Shown: positions 42,000 through 52,143 of the stretch, piece by piece
How the letters are laid out: every line of letters begins with the position of its first letter
Position numbering within the stretch: position 1 is the first letter of the stretch
Source: Actimicrobium sp. CCC2.4
GTDB taxonomy: Bacteria; Pseudomonadota; Gammaproteobacteria; Burkholderiales; Burkholderiaceae_D
DNA length: 64,000 bases
Direction of reading: 5' to 3'
Assembly (NCBI RefSeq): GCF_034347385.1
Contig: NZ_CP133777.1
Coordinates: 3,782,001 to 3,846,000 of the forward strand
Program-made: the position numbers and the translations under genes
The notes under the pieces: model-generated
What the model saw: the letters and a program-made list of their open reading frames with translations, nothing else
What the model was told of the DNA's origin: nothing
Databases searched by the model: none

Positions 42000-43106
42000 T
42001 CAAGCGAGGATCGCGTTCAGGGCAGTGATGAAAGTCGCGTTCTCGGCCGGCAAGCCGATCGAGACACGCAGCCATTGCGGCAAGCCGTAATTGCCGACCG
42101 GCCGCACGATCACGCCGCGCTTGAGCAAGGCCAGGTTGATGCGTGCACCGGCACCATCATCTTCGCCAACGTGCACCAGCACGAAGTTGCCCGATGACGG
42201 CACGTACTGCAGGCCGAGCGCATCAAATGCGGCCGTCAGTTGCACATAACCGGCACTGTTGAGCTGCGCGCTTTTGGCCAGGAACGCCTCGTCGTTCAAT
42301 GCGGCAATCGCGGCGGCTTGCGCCATCGAATTGACGTTGAATGGCTGGCGGATCCGGTTGAGCAAATCAGTCACTGCCGGCTGCGCAATACCGAAGCCGA
42401 TCCGCAAACCGGCCAGTCCGAACGCCTTCGACAGCGTGCGCGAAACCAGCAGGTTCGGATACTGGCGCACCCATGCGATCGAGTCGTATTGCAGTTCGGG
42501 CGCGAGGTATTCGTTGTAGGCTTCATCGAGCACGACCACGACTTGCGGTGGCACTTGCGCGAGGAAAGCAGCGATCGCCTCTGCGGGCAAAAAGGTGCCG
42601 GTCGGGTTATTCGGATTGGCAATAAAAACCAGTCGTGTGTCGGCCGTGATTGCCGCTGCCATCGCCGTCAAGTCATGACCGAAATCCTGTGCCGCGACGA
42701 CGACGGCTTTGCCGCCCACCGCCTGCGTCGCCAGCGCGTACACCGCAAACGAATACTGCGCATAAATCACTTCGTGGCCCGGCTCGACGAGCGCGTGCGC
42801 AGCCAGTTCGAGGATATCGTTACTGCCATTGCCGAGCGTGATCCACTCTTGCGCGACAGCGTATTTGGTGCCGATGACCGCCTTCAGTGCGAAGCCATTG
42901 GCGTCGGGATAACGACCGAGGTCCGACATCGCATCCAGCATGGCCTGGCGCGCCGACTCCGGCATGCCGAGCGGGTTTTCATTGGACGCCAGCTTGACGA
43001 TGTTCGCTTCATCGAGGCCGAATTCGCGGGCCACTTCGGAGATCGGTTTGCCGCCTTGATAGGGAGCGATGGCACGGATGTACTCGGGGCCGAATTGAAA
43101 TGACAT
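42000..43106 (-). CDS. hisC: Histidinol-phosphate aminotransferase
   Basis: A 368-residue class I/II PLP aminotransferase. The PLP lysine is in VSRTLSKAFGLAGLRIG, with upstream FIANPNNPTGTFLPAE and VVLDEAYNEYL. Placed between pheA and tyrA it may act mainly on aromatic amino acids, as HisC-type enzymes often do in such clusters. The ATG at 43106 starts MSFQFGPEYIRAIAPYQGGK. An in-frame extension to 43184 overlaps the pheA end and is unlikely. Confidence 0.94.
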   Translation of the reverse strand: MSFQFGPEYIRAIAPYQGGKPISEVAREFGLDEANIVKLASNENPLGMPESARQAMLDAMSDLGRYPDANGFALKAVIGTKYAVAQEWITLGNGSNDILELAAHALVEPGHEVIYAQYSFAVYALATQAVGGKAVVVAAQDFGHDLTAMAAAITADTRLVFIANPNNPTGTFLPAEAIAAFLAQVPPQVVVVLDEAYNEYLAPELQYDSIAWVRQYPNLLVSRTLSKAFGLAGLRIGFGIAQPAVTDLLNRIRQPFNVNSMAQAAAIAALNDEAFLAKSAQLNSAGYVQLTAAFDALGLQYVPSSGNFVLVHVGEDDGAGARINLALLKRGVIVRPVGNYGLPQWLRVSIGLPAENATFITALNAILA

Positions 43107-43137
43107 GATGGATTCCGTAGTAGTTTCAAGAGCGCGC

Positions 43138-44214
43138 TTACAGGCTGGCCGGATACGAGCCCAGCAGCTTGAAAAACGCCGCATTGGTTTTCAGTTCATC
43201 GAGCGCCTGCGCGACTTTGGCGTCGTGCGCGTGGCCTTCGACGTCGACGTAAAAGTAATACTCCCAGGTCCCCATGCGCGCCGGACGGGATTCGAACCGT
43301 GTCATCGAGACACCGTTTTCGGCCAGTGGCGCGAGCAGGTTATAGACCGCACCGGGTTTGTTCGCTACCGACAATACCAGTGAAGTCTGATCCTTGCCGC
43401 TCGGCGTTGTGTGCAAGCGGCCGATGATGGCAAAGCGGGTCCGATTGTGCGGATCATCCTGGATATGTGCATTGACGACTTGCAGGCCGTAGTTGGCACC
43501 GGCAATCTCGCTGGCGACCGCAGCGCAATGCGGATCCTCGCCGGCCATCCGCGCCGCTTCACCATTCGAGGCAACCGCCTGGCGCGCGATACTGCCGACA
43601 TGCATGTTCAGCCAGACCTGGCATTGCGCCAGGGCTTGCGAGTGCGCGCAAATCTGCGTGATGCCATCGAGCGTGCCGGAGCGCGTCATCAGGCTGTGGT
43701 GCACCGGGATCGAGATTTCGCCGCTGATGGCCAACGTGGTCTGCAGCAGCAAATCGAGCGTGCGGTTGATCACGCCTTCGGATGAATTTTCGATCGGCAC
43801 GACGCCAAAATCGGCCGTGCCGGCTTCGGTGGCGCGGAACACTTCATCGATCGAGGCGCACGGCATGCCTTCAACCGCGTGGCCGAATTGCTGGTACACA
43901 GCTTGTTCGCTGAAGGTGCCGGCCGGCCCGAGATAGGCCACCGTGACGCGCTTTTCGAGTGCGCGGCACGCCGACATGATCTCGCGAAAAATGGTTTGGA
44001 CATCGGTCGCTACCAGCGGACCGGGATTGCGCTCGGCGACGCTGCGCAAGACTTGCGCTTCGCGTTCCGGACGGAATACCGGCGCATTGGTTTCGGCTTT
44101 GACGTGGCCGACTTGCTGGGCCACGCTGGCGCGCTCATTGAGCAAGGCAAGGATTTGCGCGTCGATCGAATCGATCTGTTCGCGCAGCGGTTTGAGTTTG
44201 CTATCGATGGTCAT
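43138..44214 (-). CDS. pheA: Bifunctional chorismate mutase/prephenate dehydratase
   Basis: A 358-residue P-protein. An AroQ-type chorismate mutase domain (about residues 1-90, LKPLREQIDSIDAQILALLN) is followed by the prephenate dehydratase domain (VAYLGPAGTFSEQAVYQ, GVVPIENSSEGVINRTLD, NRTRFAIIG). A C-terminal ACT regulatory domain for phenylalanine feedback follows (TSLVLSVANKPGAVYNLLAPL, ESRPARMGTWEYYFYVD). It lies downstream of serC and upstream of hisC. Confidence 0.97.
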   Translation of the reverse strand: MTIDSKLKPLREQIDSIDAQILALLNERASVAQQVGHVKAETNAPVFRPEREAQVLRSVAERNPGPLVATDVQTIFREIMSACRALEKRVTVAYLGPAGTFSEQAVYQQFGHAVEGMPCASIDEVFRATEAGTADFGVVPIENSSEGVINRTLDLLLQTTLAISGEISIPVHHSLMTRSGTLDGITQICAHSQALAQCQVWLNMHVGSIARQAVASNGEAARMAGEDPHCAAVASEIAGANYGLQVVNAHIQDDPHNRTRFAIIGRLHTTPSGKDQTSLVLSVANKPGAVYNLLAPLAENGVSMTRFESRPARMGTWEYYFYVDVEGHAHDAKVAQALDELKTNAAFFKLLGSYPASL

Positions 44215-44268
44215 TCGTCGGCCTGTGGTTGGTCACGCGCGGCACGATGCCGCGCTGGCGCAAGGGAT

Positions 44269-45372
44269 TTACCGATGCGCGCTCTCGAATTCCTGCATCC
44301 AGGAAATCAGCGCTTGCACGCCTTCGATCGGCATCGCGTTGTAGATGGATGCCCGCATGCCGCCGACGGACTTGTGGCCCTTGAGCTGCAACAGATGGCG
44401 TTGTTTCGCCCCTGCCAGGAATGCTTCGTTCAGTGTTTCGTCGCGCAGGAAAAACGGCACGTTCATGCGTGAGCGGTCCGCTTTTGCGACGCGATTAAAG
44501 TACAGCTTGCTGCTATCAAGATAGTCATACAGCAGCGTCGCCTTGGCGATATTGCGTTGCTCCATCGCGGCCACGCCACCCTGGCGCTTGAGCCACTGGA
44601 ACACCAGCCCGGCAATGTAGATGCCGTAGGTCGGCGGGGTGTTGTACATCGAACCGTTCTCGGCAACGATTTTCCAGTCGAAGGCCGACGGACAAATCGG
44701 CAGTGCGTGACCGAGCAGATCATCGCGCACGATGACGATGGTCAGGCCGGCCGGACCGATGTTTTTCTGGGCACCGGCAAACAGCACGCCGTAGTCGTCG
44801 ACCTTGATCACGCGCGACAAAATATGCGACGAAACATCGGCCACCAGCGGTGCGCCGTTTGTATCGGCAGCGATATCAGGCGCGGCACCGAACTCGACGC
44901 CATCGATGGTTTCGTTGCTGCAGATGTGCACGTAGGCCGGATCGGCCGAAAGCTTCCAGCCGGCCCGCGCCGGCACATGATCGAAGCTACCGGCTTTGGA
45001 TGACGCAGCCACATTGACCTGCGCGTACTTGCCGGCTTCCTTGATCGACTTGCCGGTCCAGGAACCGGTATGGATGAAGTCGATTGTCGCCGGCTGCGCC
45101 TTGCGGCCCAGCAGGTTCATCGGCACGATCGCGTTCTCGGCCAGACCGCCACCTTGCAGGAACAGGATCTGGTAGTTGTCCGGCACCGCCATCAATTCGC
45201 GCAAATCCTTTTGCGCTGCGGCCATGATGGACATGAACTCGGGACCGCGATGGCTCATCTCCATGACCGACATGCCGCTGCCATGCCAGTCGAGCATGTC
45301 GGCAGCCGCTTCGATCAGCACCTCGCGCGGCAGTACCGCAGGGCCGGCGGAAAAGTTGAATACGTGGCTCAT
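44269..45372 (-). CDS. serC: Phosphoserine aminotransferase
   Basis: A 367-residue PLP enzyme converting 3-phosphohydroxypyruvate to phosphoserine for serine (and pyridoxal) synthesis. The N-terminus [20 protein letters not shown], the PLP-lysine region [20 protein letters not shown] and the end [20 protein letters not shown] are diagnostic. It starts three bases after the gyrA stop. Confidence 0.97.
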   Translation of the reverse strand: MSHVFNFSAGPAVLPREVLIEAAADMLDWHGSGMSVMEMSHRGPEFMSIMAAAQKDLRELMAVPDNYQILFLQGGGLAENAIVPMNLLGRKAQPATIDFIHTGSWTGKSIKEAGKYAQVNVAASSKAGSFDHVPARAGWKLSADPAYVHICSNETIDGVEFGAAPDIAADTNGAPLVADVSSHILSRVIKVDDYGVLFAGAQKNIGPAGLTIVIVRDDLLGHALPICPSAFDWKIVAENGSMYNTPPTYGIYIAGLVFQWLKRQGGVAAMEQRNIAKATLLYDYLDSSKLYFNRVAKADRSRMNVPFFLRDETLNEAFLAGAKQRHLLQLKGHKSVGGMRASIYNAMPIEGVQALISWMQEFESAHR

Positions 45373-45375
45373 CGT

Positions 45376-48033
45376 TTACGCTTTGTCGTCAGCAGCCGGT
45401 GTGTCGTCGGCGGGCGCGTCGGCGTCGGCATCAACAACCTCGTCACCCTCTTCGACATCCGGTTCAACGATGCGCTGCATGCCACTCAGCTTGGTGCCAT
45501 CTTCGACCGCGATCAGCGTCACGCCTTGCGTGGCACGACCCATTTCGCGGATCTCGGCAACCCGGGTACGAATGAGCACGCCACCGGTCGTGATCAGCAT
45601 GATTTCATCGGAAGGCTCGGCCAGCGTGGCAGCCACCACGCGACCGTTACGCTCGCTGGTCTGGATCGCGATCATGCCCTTGGTACCACGACCGTGACGG
45701 GTGTATTCGGTGATCGGGGTGCGCTTGCCGTAGCCGTTTTCGGTCGCGGTCAACACGGATTGCTGCTCGTTTTCGGCGACCAGCAGCGCGATGACTTGCT
45801 GGCCTTCTTCAAGGTTCATGCCGCGTACACCGCGGGCGGTACGACCCATCGGACGCACATCGTTTTCATCGAAGCGCACTGCCTTGCCGGAATCCGAGAA
45901 CAGCATTACGTCATGCTGGCCATCGGTCAGTGCGGCACCGATCAGGAAATCGCCTTCATCCAGATCGACGGCAATGATGCCGGCCTTGCGCGGATTGCTG
46001 AAATCGCTCAGCGGGGTTTTCTTGACGGTACCGAGGCTGGTCGACATGAAGATGTATCGGTCCTCCGGGAAGGTGCGGTTGTCGCCGGACACCGGCAGGA
46101 TCACGGTGACTTTTTCGCCATCGAGCAACGGGAACATGTTGACGATCGGCTTACCGCGCGAGTTGCGCGAGCCCTGCGGCACTTCCCATACCTTGAGCCA
46201 GTAAAGGCGGCCACGATTGCTGAAGCACAGGATGTAATCGTGCGTGTTGGCGATGAAGAGCTGGTCGATCCAGTCATCATCCTTGGTAGCCATCGCCTGC
46301 TTGCCGCGCCCACCACGTTTTTGCGCGCGGTATTCAGAGATCGGCTGCGACTTCATGTAGCCGGTATGCGACAGCGTGACGACCATGTCTTGCGGCGTGA
46401 TCAGGTCTTCGGTGCCGAGATCGGTAGCGTTGTGCTCGATGAATGAGCGGCGCTCGTCCTTGTTGCCGATGCCGTATTCCATCTTGGCGGCGGTCAGCTC
46501 GTCGACGATGATGATGGTGACGCGTTCCGGCTTGGCCAGGATGTCGAGCAGGTCGGCGATCTGCGCCATGACTTCTTTGTATTCGTTGACGATCTTGTCT
46601 TGTTCGAGACCGGTCAGGCGTTGCAGACGCATCTGCAAAATCTCCTGGGCCTGGTCATCCGACAGCTTGTACAAGCCGTCAGGCTGGATACCGTAATGCT
46701 TGGGCAGGTTTTCCGGACGGAAGGCATTGATGCCGCCTAGCGCTTCTTCGCCGGTGCGCACCAGCATCTCGCGCACGACTGACGAGTCCCACGCCCGCGC
46801 CATCAGTTCAAGCTTGGCGATCGGCGGCGTTGGTGCTGCCTTGATGATGGCAATGAAGTCATCGATGTTAGCCAGTGCGACGGCCAGGCCTTCGAGTACA
46901 TGCCCGCGCTCGCGCGCCCGGCGCAATTCAAAAATGGTCCGGCGCGTGACGACTTCGCGACGATGCGACAGGAAGCATTGCAGCATCTGCTTGAGGTTCA
47001 GCAGCTTCGGCTGGCCATCGACCAGCGCCACCATGTTCATGCCGAAGGTGTCTTGCAACTGGGTCTGCTTGTACAGATTGTTGAGGACGACTTCCGGCAC
47101 TTCGGCGCGCTTGAGTTCGATCACGACACGCATGCCCGACTTGTCGGACTCATCGCGGATATCGGAAATACCATCGAGCTTTTTGTCACGCACGAGCTCG
47201 GCGATCCGCTCGAGCAGCGACTTCTTGTTAACTTGATACGGCAACTCGTCGACGATGATCGCGGTACGGCTTTCCTTGCCGTATTCCTCGAAGTGCGTCT
47301 TGGCGCGCATGACGATGCGCCCACGGCCGGTGCGATAGCCATCGCGTACGCCCGAGACGCCATAAATAATGCCGGCGGTCGGAAAATCTGGCGCGGGAAT
47401 GATTTCGATCAATTCATCGATCGTGCAGTCGGCGTTGCGCAATACATGCAATGCGCCGTCGATGACTTCGGTAATGTTGTGAGGCGGGATATTGGTGGCC
47501 ATGCCGACCGCAATACCGGAAGCGCCATTAATCAGCAGGTTGGGAATCCGGGTCGGTAGTACCGTCGGTTCTTTTTCCTTGCCGTCGTAGTTCGGCACGA
47601 AGTCGACGGTGTCCTTGTCGATATCGGCCAGAATTTCATTGGCGATCTTGTCTAGCCGGCATTCGGTGTAACGCATTGCTGCTGCGTTGTCGCCATCGAC
47701 TGAACCGAAATTCCCCTGACCATCGACCAGTGTGTAGCGCAACGAAAAATCCTGCGCCATCCGCACCAGTGTGTCGTAGATCGATTGGTCGCCGTGAGGA
47801 TGGTACTTGCCCATGACTTCACCAACCACACGCGCGCACTTGACGTACGGGCGGTTCCAGACATTGTTCATTTCATGCATCGCAAACAGTACCCGGCGAT
47901 GCACCGGCTTGAGACCGTCACGCACATCTGGCAGTGCCCGTCCGACAATCACGCTCATCGCGTAATCGAGGTAGCTTTTACGCATCTCGTCTTCAAGGGA
48001 AATCGGGATAGTTTCTTTAGCGAATTGATCCAT
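45376..48033 (-). CDS. gyrA: DNA gyrase subunit A
   Basis: An 885-residue type IIA topoisomerase subunit. The catalytic tyrosine is Tyr122 in [12 protein letters not shown]. The N-terminal breakage-reunion domain runs to about residue 520, and the C-terminal beta-pinwheel contains the GyrA box ([11 protein letters not shown]). The tail is acidic ([21 protein letters not shown]). In the quinolone-resistance region, numbered as in E. coli, position 83 is glutamine and position 87 is aspartate ([15 protein letters not shown]). It is the first gene of the long minus-strand block. Confidence 0.98.
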   Translation of the reverse strand: MDQFAKETIPISLEDEMRKSYLDYAMSVIVGRALPDVRDGLKPVHRRVLFAMHEMNNVWNRPYVKCARVVGEVMGKYHPHGDQSIYDTLVRMAQDFSLRYTLVDGQGNFGSVDGDNAAAMRYTECRLDKIANEILADIDKDTVDFVPNYDGKEKEPTVLPTRIPNLLINGASGIAVGMATNIPPHNITEVIDGALHVLRNADCTIDELIEIIPAPDFPTAGIIYGVSGVRDGYRTGRGRIVMRAKTHFEEYGKESRTAIIVDELPYQVNKKSLLERIAELVRDKKLDGISDIRDESDKSGMRVVIELKRAEVPEVVLNNLYKQTQLQDTFGMNMVALVDGQPKLLNLKQMLQCFLSHRREVVTRRTIFELRRARERGHVLEGLAVALANIDDFIAIIKAAPTPPIAKLELMARAWDSSVVREMLVRTGEEALGGINAFRPENLPKHYGIQPDGLYKLSDDQAQEILQMRLQRLTGLEQDKIVNEYKEVMAQIADLLDILAKPERVTIIIVDELTAAKMEYGIGNKDERRSFIEHNATDLGTEDLITPQDMVVTLSHTGYMKSQPISEYRAQKRGGRGKQAMATKDDDWIDQLFIANTHDYILCFSNRGRLYWLKVWEVPQGSRNSRGKPIVNMFPLLDGEKVTVILPVSGDNRTFPEDRYIFMSTSLGTVKKTPLSDFSNPRKAGIIAVDLDEGDFLIGAALTDGQHDVMLFSDSGKAVRFDENDVRPMGRTARGVRGMNLEEGQQVIALLVAENEQQSVLTATENGYGKRTPITEYTRHGRGTKGMIAIQTSERNGRVVAATLAEPSDEIMLITTGGVLIRTRVAEIREMGRATQGVTLIAVEDGTKLSGMQRIVEPDVEEGDEVVDADADAPADDTPAADDKA

Positions 48034-48304
48034 GGGCGAGTGAACTGTTCTTTGACTAAGGTTATGAAGCGTTGCGCAAGAAGCGCTGGCGTCGCAATTG
48101 AGCCAGTTGGACCGCGGATTTTAGCATGCGACCAGAGGGTCTTGCGGTTTTCAGACGCGGTCCGCGCCTGCAGTACTGGCGTGCCAATTCTGTCAACGAG
48201 ACAAGAAAATATGCTTAAATATGCCTGCATTCGCTGATAGTCAGACAACCGGCATAGACCGCCGGCATCAGCCCGGCTCATCGCATCACCAACATCTAAC
48301 TACT

Positions 48305-48994
48305 ATGTTCAATAAACTGACTCTCGGCCTGTTATCAGGTTTGGTTGTCTTCAATGCCTCGGCGCAAACATTTACTGATGTTAAGCCTTCACCGCAACCC
48401 GATGCGTATGCAAAAGATACCCGCGGCACTGTGACCCGCAGCGACAGCGGACTGTGCTGGCGGACCGGATATTGGTCGCCGACCGATGCCGTAACCGGTT
48501 GCGACGGCGAACTGGCCTCACCCGTTGCCCGCCCGACCGCCCCGGACTTACTGCCCTCGACAGCAAAAAATCCGGATGCCGCGCCGCTGGTCCTGGTCAC
48601 ACCGGCCAATCGCTGTGACTTCACCATCACCCTGCCCGTCGATATTTCTTTTGCTTTCGGCAAAGCCAACTTATCCGCCAATGCGGGCAACCGCCTCGAG
48701 ACCGACTACAGCAAGCGCGTCGGGCGATGCAAGCTTATCGAGTCCATTGCCGTGACTGGCCATACCGACCGCATCGGATCGACGGCAAGCAATATGATCT
48801 TGTCGGAGCAGCGCGCAAAGGCCGTCGCAACGCGACTCGGTATTGTTGCCAACATAAGCTCCGTCAGAATATCGGGCATTGGCAGCACCAGACCGGTCAC
48901 GTCTTGCCCGGACACTCTCGCCCGATCAAATCTGATTGCCTGCCTCGCCGACGACCGGCGCGCCACGATAGAGGTGCGTGGAGATACGAAGTAA
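48305..48994 (+). CDS. OmpA-family protein (first of two)
   Basis: A 229-residue exported protein with signal peptide MFNKLTLGLLSGLVVFNASAQ. A 100-residue linker contains the motif SDSGLCWRTGYWSPTDAVTGCDGE, and a C-terminal OmpA peptidoglycan-binding domain follows (TGHTDRIGSTASNMILSEQRA). The OmpA domain keeps the usual disulfide cysteines (VTSCPDTLARSNLIACLADDRR). There is no beta-barrel in front of it. The start at 48305 gives the signal peptide but lacks a strong ribosome-binding site. It is a close relative of the gene 300 bases downstream and more divergent from the norm. Confidence 0.9.
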   Translation: MFNKLTLGLLSGLVVFNASAQTFTDVKPSPQPDAYAKDTRGTVTRSDSGLCWRTGYWSPTDAVTGCDGELASPVARPTAPDLLPSTAKNPDAAPLVLVTPANRCDFTITLPVDISFAFGKANLSANAGNRLETDYSKRVGRCKLIESIAVTGHTDRIGSTASNMILSEQRAKAVATRLGIVANISSVRISGIGSTRPVTSCPDTLARSNLIACLADDRRATIEVRGDTK

Positions 48995-49291
48995 CATCAG
49001 ATAAGCAACCAACGCTACCGACCTGCGCAAGAGGCATATTCCGTGAAGAATGAAAACAAATTTCGCATATCGTTGCGAATAAGCGACAGATTATCAAGAT
49101 CGTATTTTTGCCTGTTTAAGTAGCGGGGCGGTCCTGCCGACGTTGTGCCAGAATCATGCAAAATTGTTCTAATGCGGCATGACAATCTCTTAAGCGAAGG
49201 CTTAGAAGCACGTGGTAGTATCCATTTTTTTTGATGTCGTAGCATTTGTTGCGCAGTTTGATCTGCGGATATCCCAACCGAGAGGAGAAAC

Positions 49292-49936
49292 ATGAATACA
49301 TTAGTAAAGCTCGTCTTCGCTGCGTCCGCAGTCGTTGCCCTGTCTGCCCAAGCGCAGGAAAACATCCAGGCCAAGACTCCTAACAGCGCCTACGTCCAGG
49401 ATGCTCGCGGCGTCATCGTTCGTGATCCATTTGGTCTGTGCTGGCGTACCGGCTACTGGACCCCTGCTGATGCAGTTCCAGGCTGCGATGGTGAAATCGC
49501 CAAACCAGCACCAGTCGCTGTTGTCGCTCCTGCTCCGGCACCTGCTCCGGCACCAGTAGTCGTTCCACCAGCACCAGTGTCGGAAAAAGTCACCTTCGCT
49601 GCTGACGCCTTCTTTGATTTCGACAAATCAGTGTTGAAGCCAGACGGTAAAGCCAAGCTGGATGACCTGGCATCGAAGCTGCAAGGCATGAACCTCGAAG
49701 TCATCATCGCTGTCGGTCACACTGACTCCGTTGGTAGCGACGCCTACAACCAGAAGCTGTCGGTTCGCCGCTCAGAAGCCGTCAAGGCCTATCTGGTTTC
49801 CAAAGGTATCGAAGCCAATCGCGTCTACACCGAAGGCAAGGGCGAAAAGCAACCCGTTGCAGACAACAAGTCAGCAGCTGGCCGCGCCAAAAACCGTCGC
49901 GTTGAAATCGAAGTTGTCGGTACCCGTACCAAGTAA
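49292..49936 (+). CDS. OmpA-family protein (second of two)
   Basis: A 214-residue exported protein: signal peptide MNTLVKLVFAASAVVALSAQAQ, the shared motif DPFGLCWRTGYWTPADAVPGCDGE, a Pro/Ala hinge ([17 protein letters not shown]), and an OmpA C-terminal domain (FDFDKSVLKPDGKAKLDDLA, GHTDSVGSDAYNQKLSVRRSEA). The domain should bind peptidoglycan; whether the N-terminal part is inserted in or attached to the outer membrane is not evident. A very strong GAGAGGAG ribosome-binding site and a strong terminator suggest an abundant protein. Confidence 0.95.
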   Translation: MNTLVKLVFAASAVVALSAQAQENIQAKTPNSAYVQDARGVIVRDPFGLCWRTGYWTPADAVPGCDGEIAKPAPVAVVAPAPAPAPAPVVVPPAPVSEKVTFAADAFFDFDKSVLKPDGKAKLDDLASKLQGMNLEVIIAVGHTDSVGSDAYNQKLSVRRSEAVKAYLVSKGIEANRVYTEGKGEKQPVADNKSAAGRAKNRRVEIEVVGTRTK

Positions 49937-49953
49937 TTTCGTCACGCTTCATC

Positions 49954-49981
49954 AAAAACCCCGCTTCGGCGGGGTTTTTTT
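49954..49981 (+). terminator. Rho-independent terminator after the second OmpA gene
   Basis: AAAAACCCCGC, TTCG tetraloop, GCGGGGTTTTTTT: a textbook strong terminator. Confidence 0.95.
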
Positions 49982-50044
49982 ATGGCGGAAGCAATTACAG
50001 TCTGCGCCGTGCAGCGGCACGACATTCCCGCTATCATTCACGCC

Positions 50045-50743
50045 ATGAACGCAGACCCCCAAGAACTCAAAAAATTTAGTGATCTCGCCCACCGCTGGTG
50101 GGATCCCACTTCCGAATTTCGTCCTTTGCATCAAATCAATCCGCTACGGCTGGAGTGGATCAACGCCCGGGTTCCTCTTGCGAACAAAACCGTGCTCGAT
50201 ATTGGTTGCGGAGGCGGCATCCTGGCCGAGTCGATGGCACGCAAGGGCGCAAAAGTCACCGGCATTGATCTGTCCGAAAAAGCGCTGAAAGTTGCCGACT
50301 TGCATAGCCTGGAGGCCGGCATCGATATGCGCTATGAAATGATCTCGGCAGAGAACATGGCAGAACGTGAACCGGCCTCCTTCGATGTCGTGACCTGCAT
50401 GGAAATGCTGGAACACGTGCCCGATCCGGAAGCCATCGTGCGTGCCTGCGCAACCCTGGTCAAACCAGGCGGCAAAATATTTTTCTCTACACTCAATCGC
50501 AATCCAAAAGCCTATCTGTTCGCCATTATCGGCGCCGAGTACGTCTTGCGGCTGCTACCCAAAGGGACGCATGACTACAGTAAGTTCATTACTCCTGCCG
50601 AGCTATCCCGCTATGCACGTGTCGCCGACCTGAATATAGATGGGCTCAAAGGCATGACGTATAACCCGTTTCTCAAGTCTTACAGCTTGAACGGCAATAC
50701 GGATGTCAACTACATGGTGGCCTGCACCCGGCCGCTCGCGTAA
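50045..50743 (+). CDS. ubiG: Ubiquinone biosynthesis O-methyltransferase
   Basis: A 232-residue SAM-dependent methyltransferase making both O-methylations of ubiquinone. It has the UbiG N-terminus ([32 protein letters not shown]), the SAM motif [16 protein letters not shown], post-motif [13 protein letters not shown], and a C-terminus with [21 protein letters not shown]. The ATG at 50045 fits the family; an earlier in-frame codon at 49982 overlaps the terminator. It is followed after 29 bases by the phosphatase gene. Confidence 0.96.
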   Translation: MNADPQELKKFSDLAHRWWDPTSEFRPLHQINPLRLEWINARVPLANKTVLDIGCGGGILAESMARKGAKVTGIDLSEKALKVADLHSLEAGIDMRYEMISAENMAEREPASFDVVTCMEMLEHVPDPEAIVRACATLVKPGGKIFFSTLNRNPKAYLFAIIGAEYVLRLLPKGTHDYSKFITPAELSRYARVADLNIDGLKGMTYNPFLKSYSLNGNTDVNYMVACTRPLA

Positions 50744-50772
50744 TCCCCCCACCAGTTTCCAGGAAAACCGAC

Positions 50773-51438
50773 ATGTTATTGGCGACACCTCGCGTGATCC
50801 TGTTTGATCTTGACGGCACGCTCGTTGACAGCGCCCCCGACCTGGCCGGTGCAATGCACCGGCTCCAGCAAGAGCGGGGTCTGCAGTTAAGCGACTACGA
50901 ACTGCTGCGCCCCCATGCTTCTGCAGGTGCTCGCGGCCTGATTTATGCGGCGTTCGGGATTCGGCCGGAGGACGACGGCTACGAGGCATTGCGCGTCGCT
51001 TTTCTTGATATCTATGCAGCGAACATTGCCGACAAAAGTCATTTGTTTGCAGGCATTCCCGATCTGCTCGACAAATTGCACCAGCAAGACATCGTCTGGG
51101 GCATTGTCACCAACAAGGCCGCACGCTTTACCGACGCGCTGGTACCCCAACTTGCGTTGTCAGCCACCGCCTGCATCGTCTCCGGCGACACCACGCCGTA
51201 CGCAAAACCGCATCCGGCCCCGCTGCTCGAAGCCGCCCGCCGAATCGGTGTCGCCGCAGAACATTGCTGGTACGTCGGCGATGACCTGCGCGATATCGAA
51301 GCCGGCCGCGCAGCCGGCATGGCAACGGTCTCCGTAGGCTGGGGTTATGGCAATCCGCATCATCCGATCGCATGGGATGCAGACATGCACGCGACCACGC
51401 CGGCAGACTTCCTGGCACTGATCGGCGCGGGCGTCTAG
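50773..51438 (+). CDS. HAD-family phosphatase, phosphoglycolate phosphatase or MupP
   Basis: A 221-residue haloacid-dehalogenase phosphatase. The nucleophile motif is LFDLDGTLVDSAPDLAGAM, motif II/III include GIVTNKAARFTDALV and KPHPAPLLEAARRIGV, and the closing acidic pair is in YVGDDLRDIEAGRAAG. The usual name is Gph. However, in Pseudomonas the HAD gene next to ubiG and gyrA is mupP, an N-acetylmuramate 6-phosphate phosphatase of cell-wall recycling. The same neighbourhood here makes MupP a real alternative. AGGAAAA precedes the ATG. Confidence 0.9.
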   Translation: MLLATPRVILFDLDGTLVDSAPDLAGAMHRLQQERGLQLSDYELLRPHASAGARGLIYAAFGIRPEDDGYEALRVAFLDIYAANIADKSHLFAGIPDLLDKLHQQDIVWGIVTNKAARFTDALVPQLALSATACIVSGDTTPYAKPHPAPLLEAARRIGVAAEHCWYVGDDLRDIEAGRAAGMATVSVGWGYGNPHHPIAWDADMHATTPADFLALIGAGV

Positions 51439-51469
51439 ATTTCAAGCTGCCTCGATGGACTCGATGCGT

Positions 51470-51475
51470 TATAAT
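51470..51475 (+). promoter_or_regulatory. ssrA promoter -10 element
   Basis: A perfect TATAAT lies 11 bases before the mature tmRNA 5' end. No good -35 hexamer stands at the right distance. Confidence 0.6.
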
Positions 51476-51486
51476 CCGCTCTGCTT

Positions 51487-51847
51487 GGGGGCGACCTGGT
51501 TTCGACAGGGGTTGCAAAGCAGCGCAGGGCATACCGAGGGCTGGTCACCTCGTAAATACAACCAGAAAAAACATAACTGCAAACGATAACTCGTACGCAC
51601 TAGCAGCTTAATTGCTGTCTAGCTCTACACCATCTCTTCCCTGGGGTGGGCTGGCAACAGCAGTAGAGTCATTCACAGGGAATCGCGTAAAGCCGGGTCA
51701 CTTGGTCAGCGCTAAATCTAAGGTGACTCGTCTTGCCGCAGCGTGTGCGTCCGCGTCGGCCGGATTAAATCAAATGGCAGCACTAAGTATGTAGAACTGT
51801 CTGTAGAGTACTCTTGGACGCGGGTTCGATTCCCGCCGCCTCCACCA
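51487..51847 (+). ncRNA. ssrA: Transfer-messenger RNA (tmRNA)
   Basis: A 361-nt tmRNA. The 5' end GGGGGCGACCTGG pairs with the 3' CGCCTCC to form the tRNA-like acceptor stem, and the T-arm sequence GGTTCGATTCC is followed by the encoded CCA. The tag frame begins at the resume codon GCA (51579) and reads ANDNSYALAA before TAA (51609-51611). It rescues stalled ribosomes with SmpB and marks products for degradation. The gene is intact. The region downstream has accessory character, and tmRNA 3' ends are common integration sites, but no duplicated att sequence is seen in the window. Confidence 0.97.
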
Positions 51848-51859
51848 AGAATTCGTTTT

Positions 51860-51879
51860 AAGATGTTCCAAGATGTTCA
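51860..51879 (+). repeat. Tandem 10-bp repeat after ssrA
   Basis: AAGATGTTCC is followed immediately by AAGATGTTCA, between the tmRNA 3' end and its terminator. Confidence 0.7.
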
Positions 51880-51917
51880 AAAAGCCGCACTTCTCCCTAT
51901 GAGAATGCGGCTTTTTT
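51879..51917 (+). terminator. Rho-independent terminator after ssrA
   Basis: AAAAAGCCGCA pairs with TGCGGCTTTTTT, extended by TTCTC/GAGAA, and is followed by T residues. Confidence 0.9.
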
Positions 51918-52143
51918 GTTTCCTGGCACGTCACAGAACACATTCAACCTGTCGTCCCCGCCTTGGCTGCAAGTTCGAGAGCCACTTCCCCTGCCTGCGG
52001 AAGGCAAGATTGTTTCACTCCTAATTTTGTTGCACTTCATCAATAGAATTTAATTTCTTTGATATCTCCTCAACATTCCCTTGGTAATCTTTTGCAGACC
52101 GGACGCATTCAGCCCCGGCTAAAACAATCCCAGGGAAACATTC

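Noticed and set aside
45070..46446. 458-codon plus-strand frame across serC and gyrA
   Set aside because: It spans the ends of two certain minus-strand genes and has no family features.
49500..49590. GCACCAG/GCTCC repeats suggesting a tandem repeat locus
   Set aside because: They encode the Pro/Ala hinge of the OmpA-family protein.
51820..51847. tmRNA 3' end as an attL of an integrated element
   Set aside because: No integrase and no second copy of the sequence were found within the window; kept only as a tentative idea.
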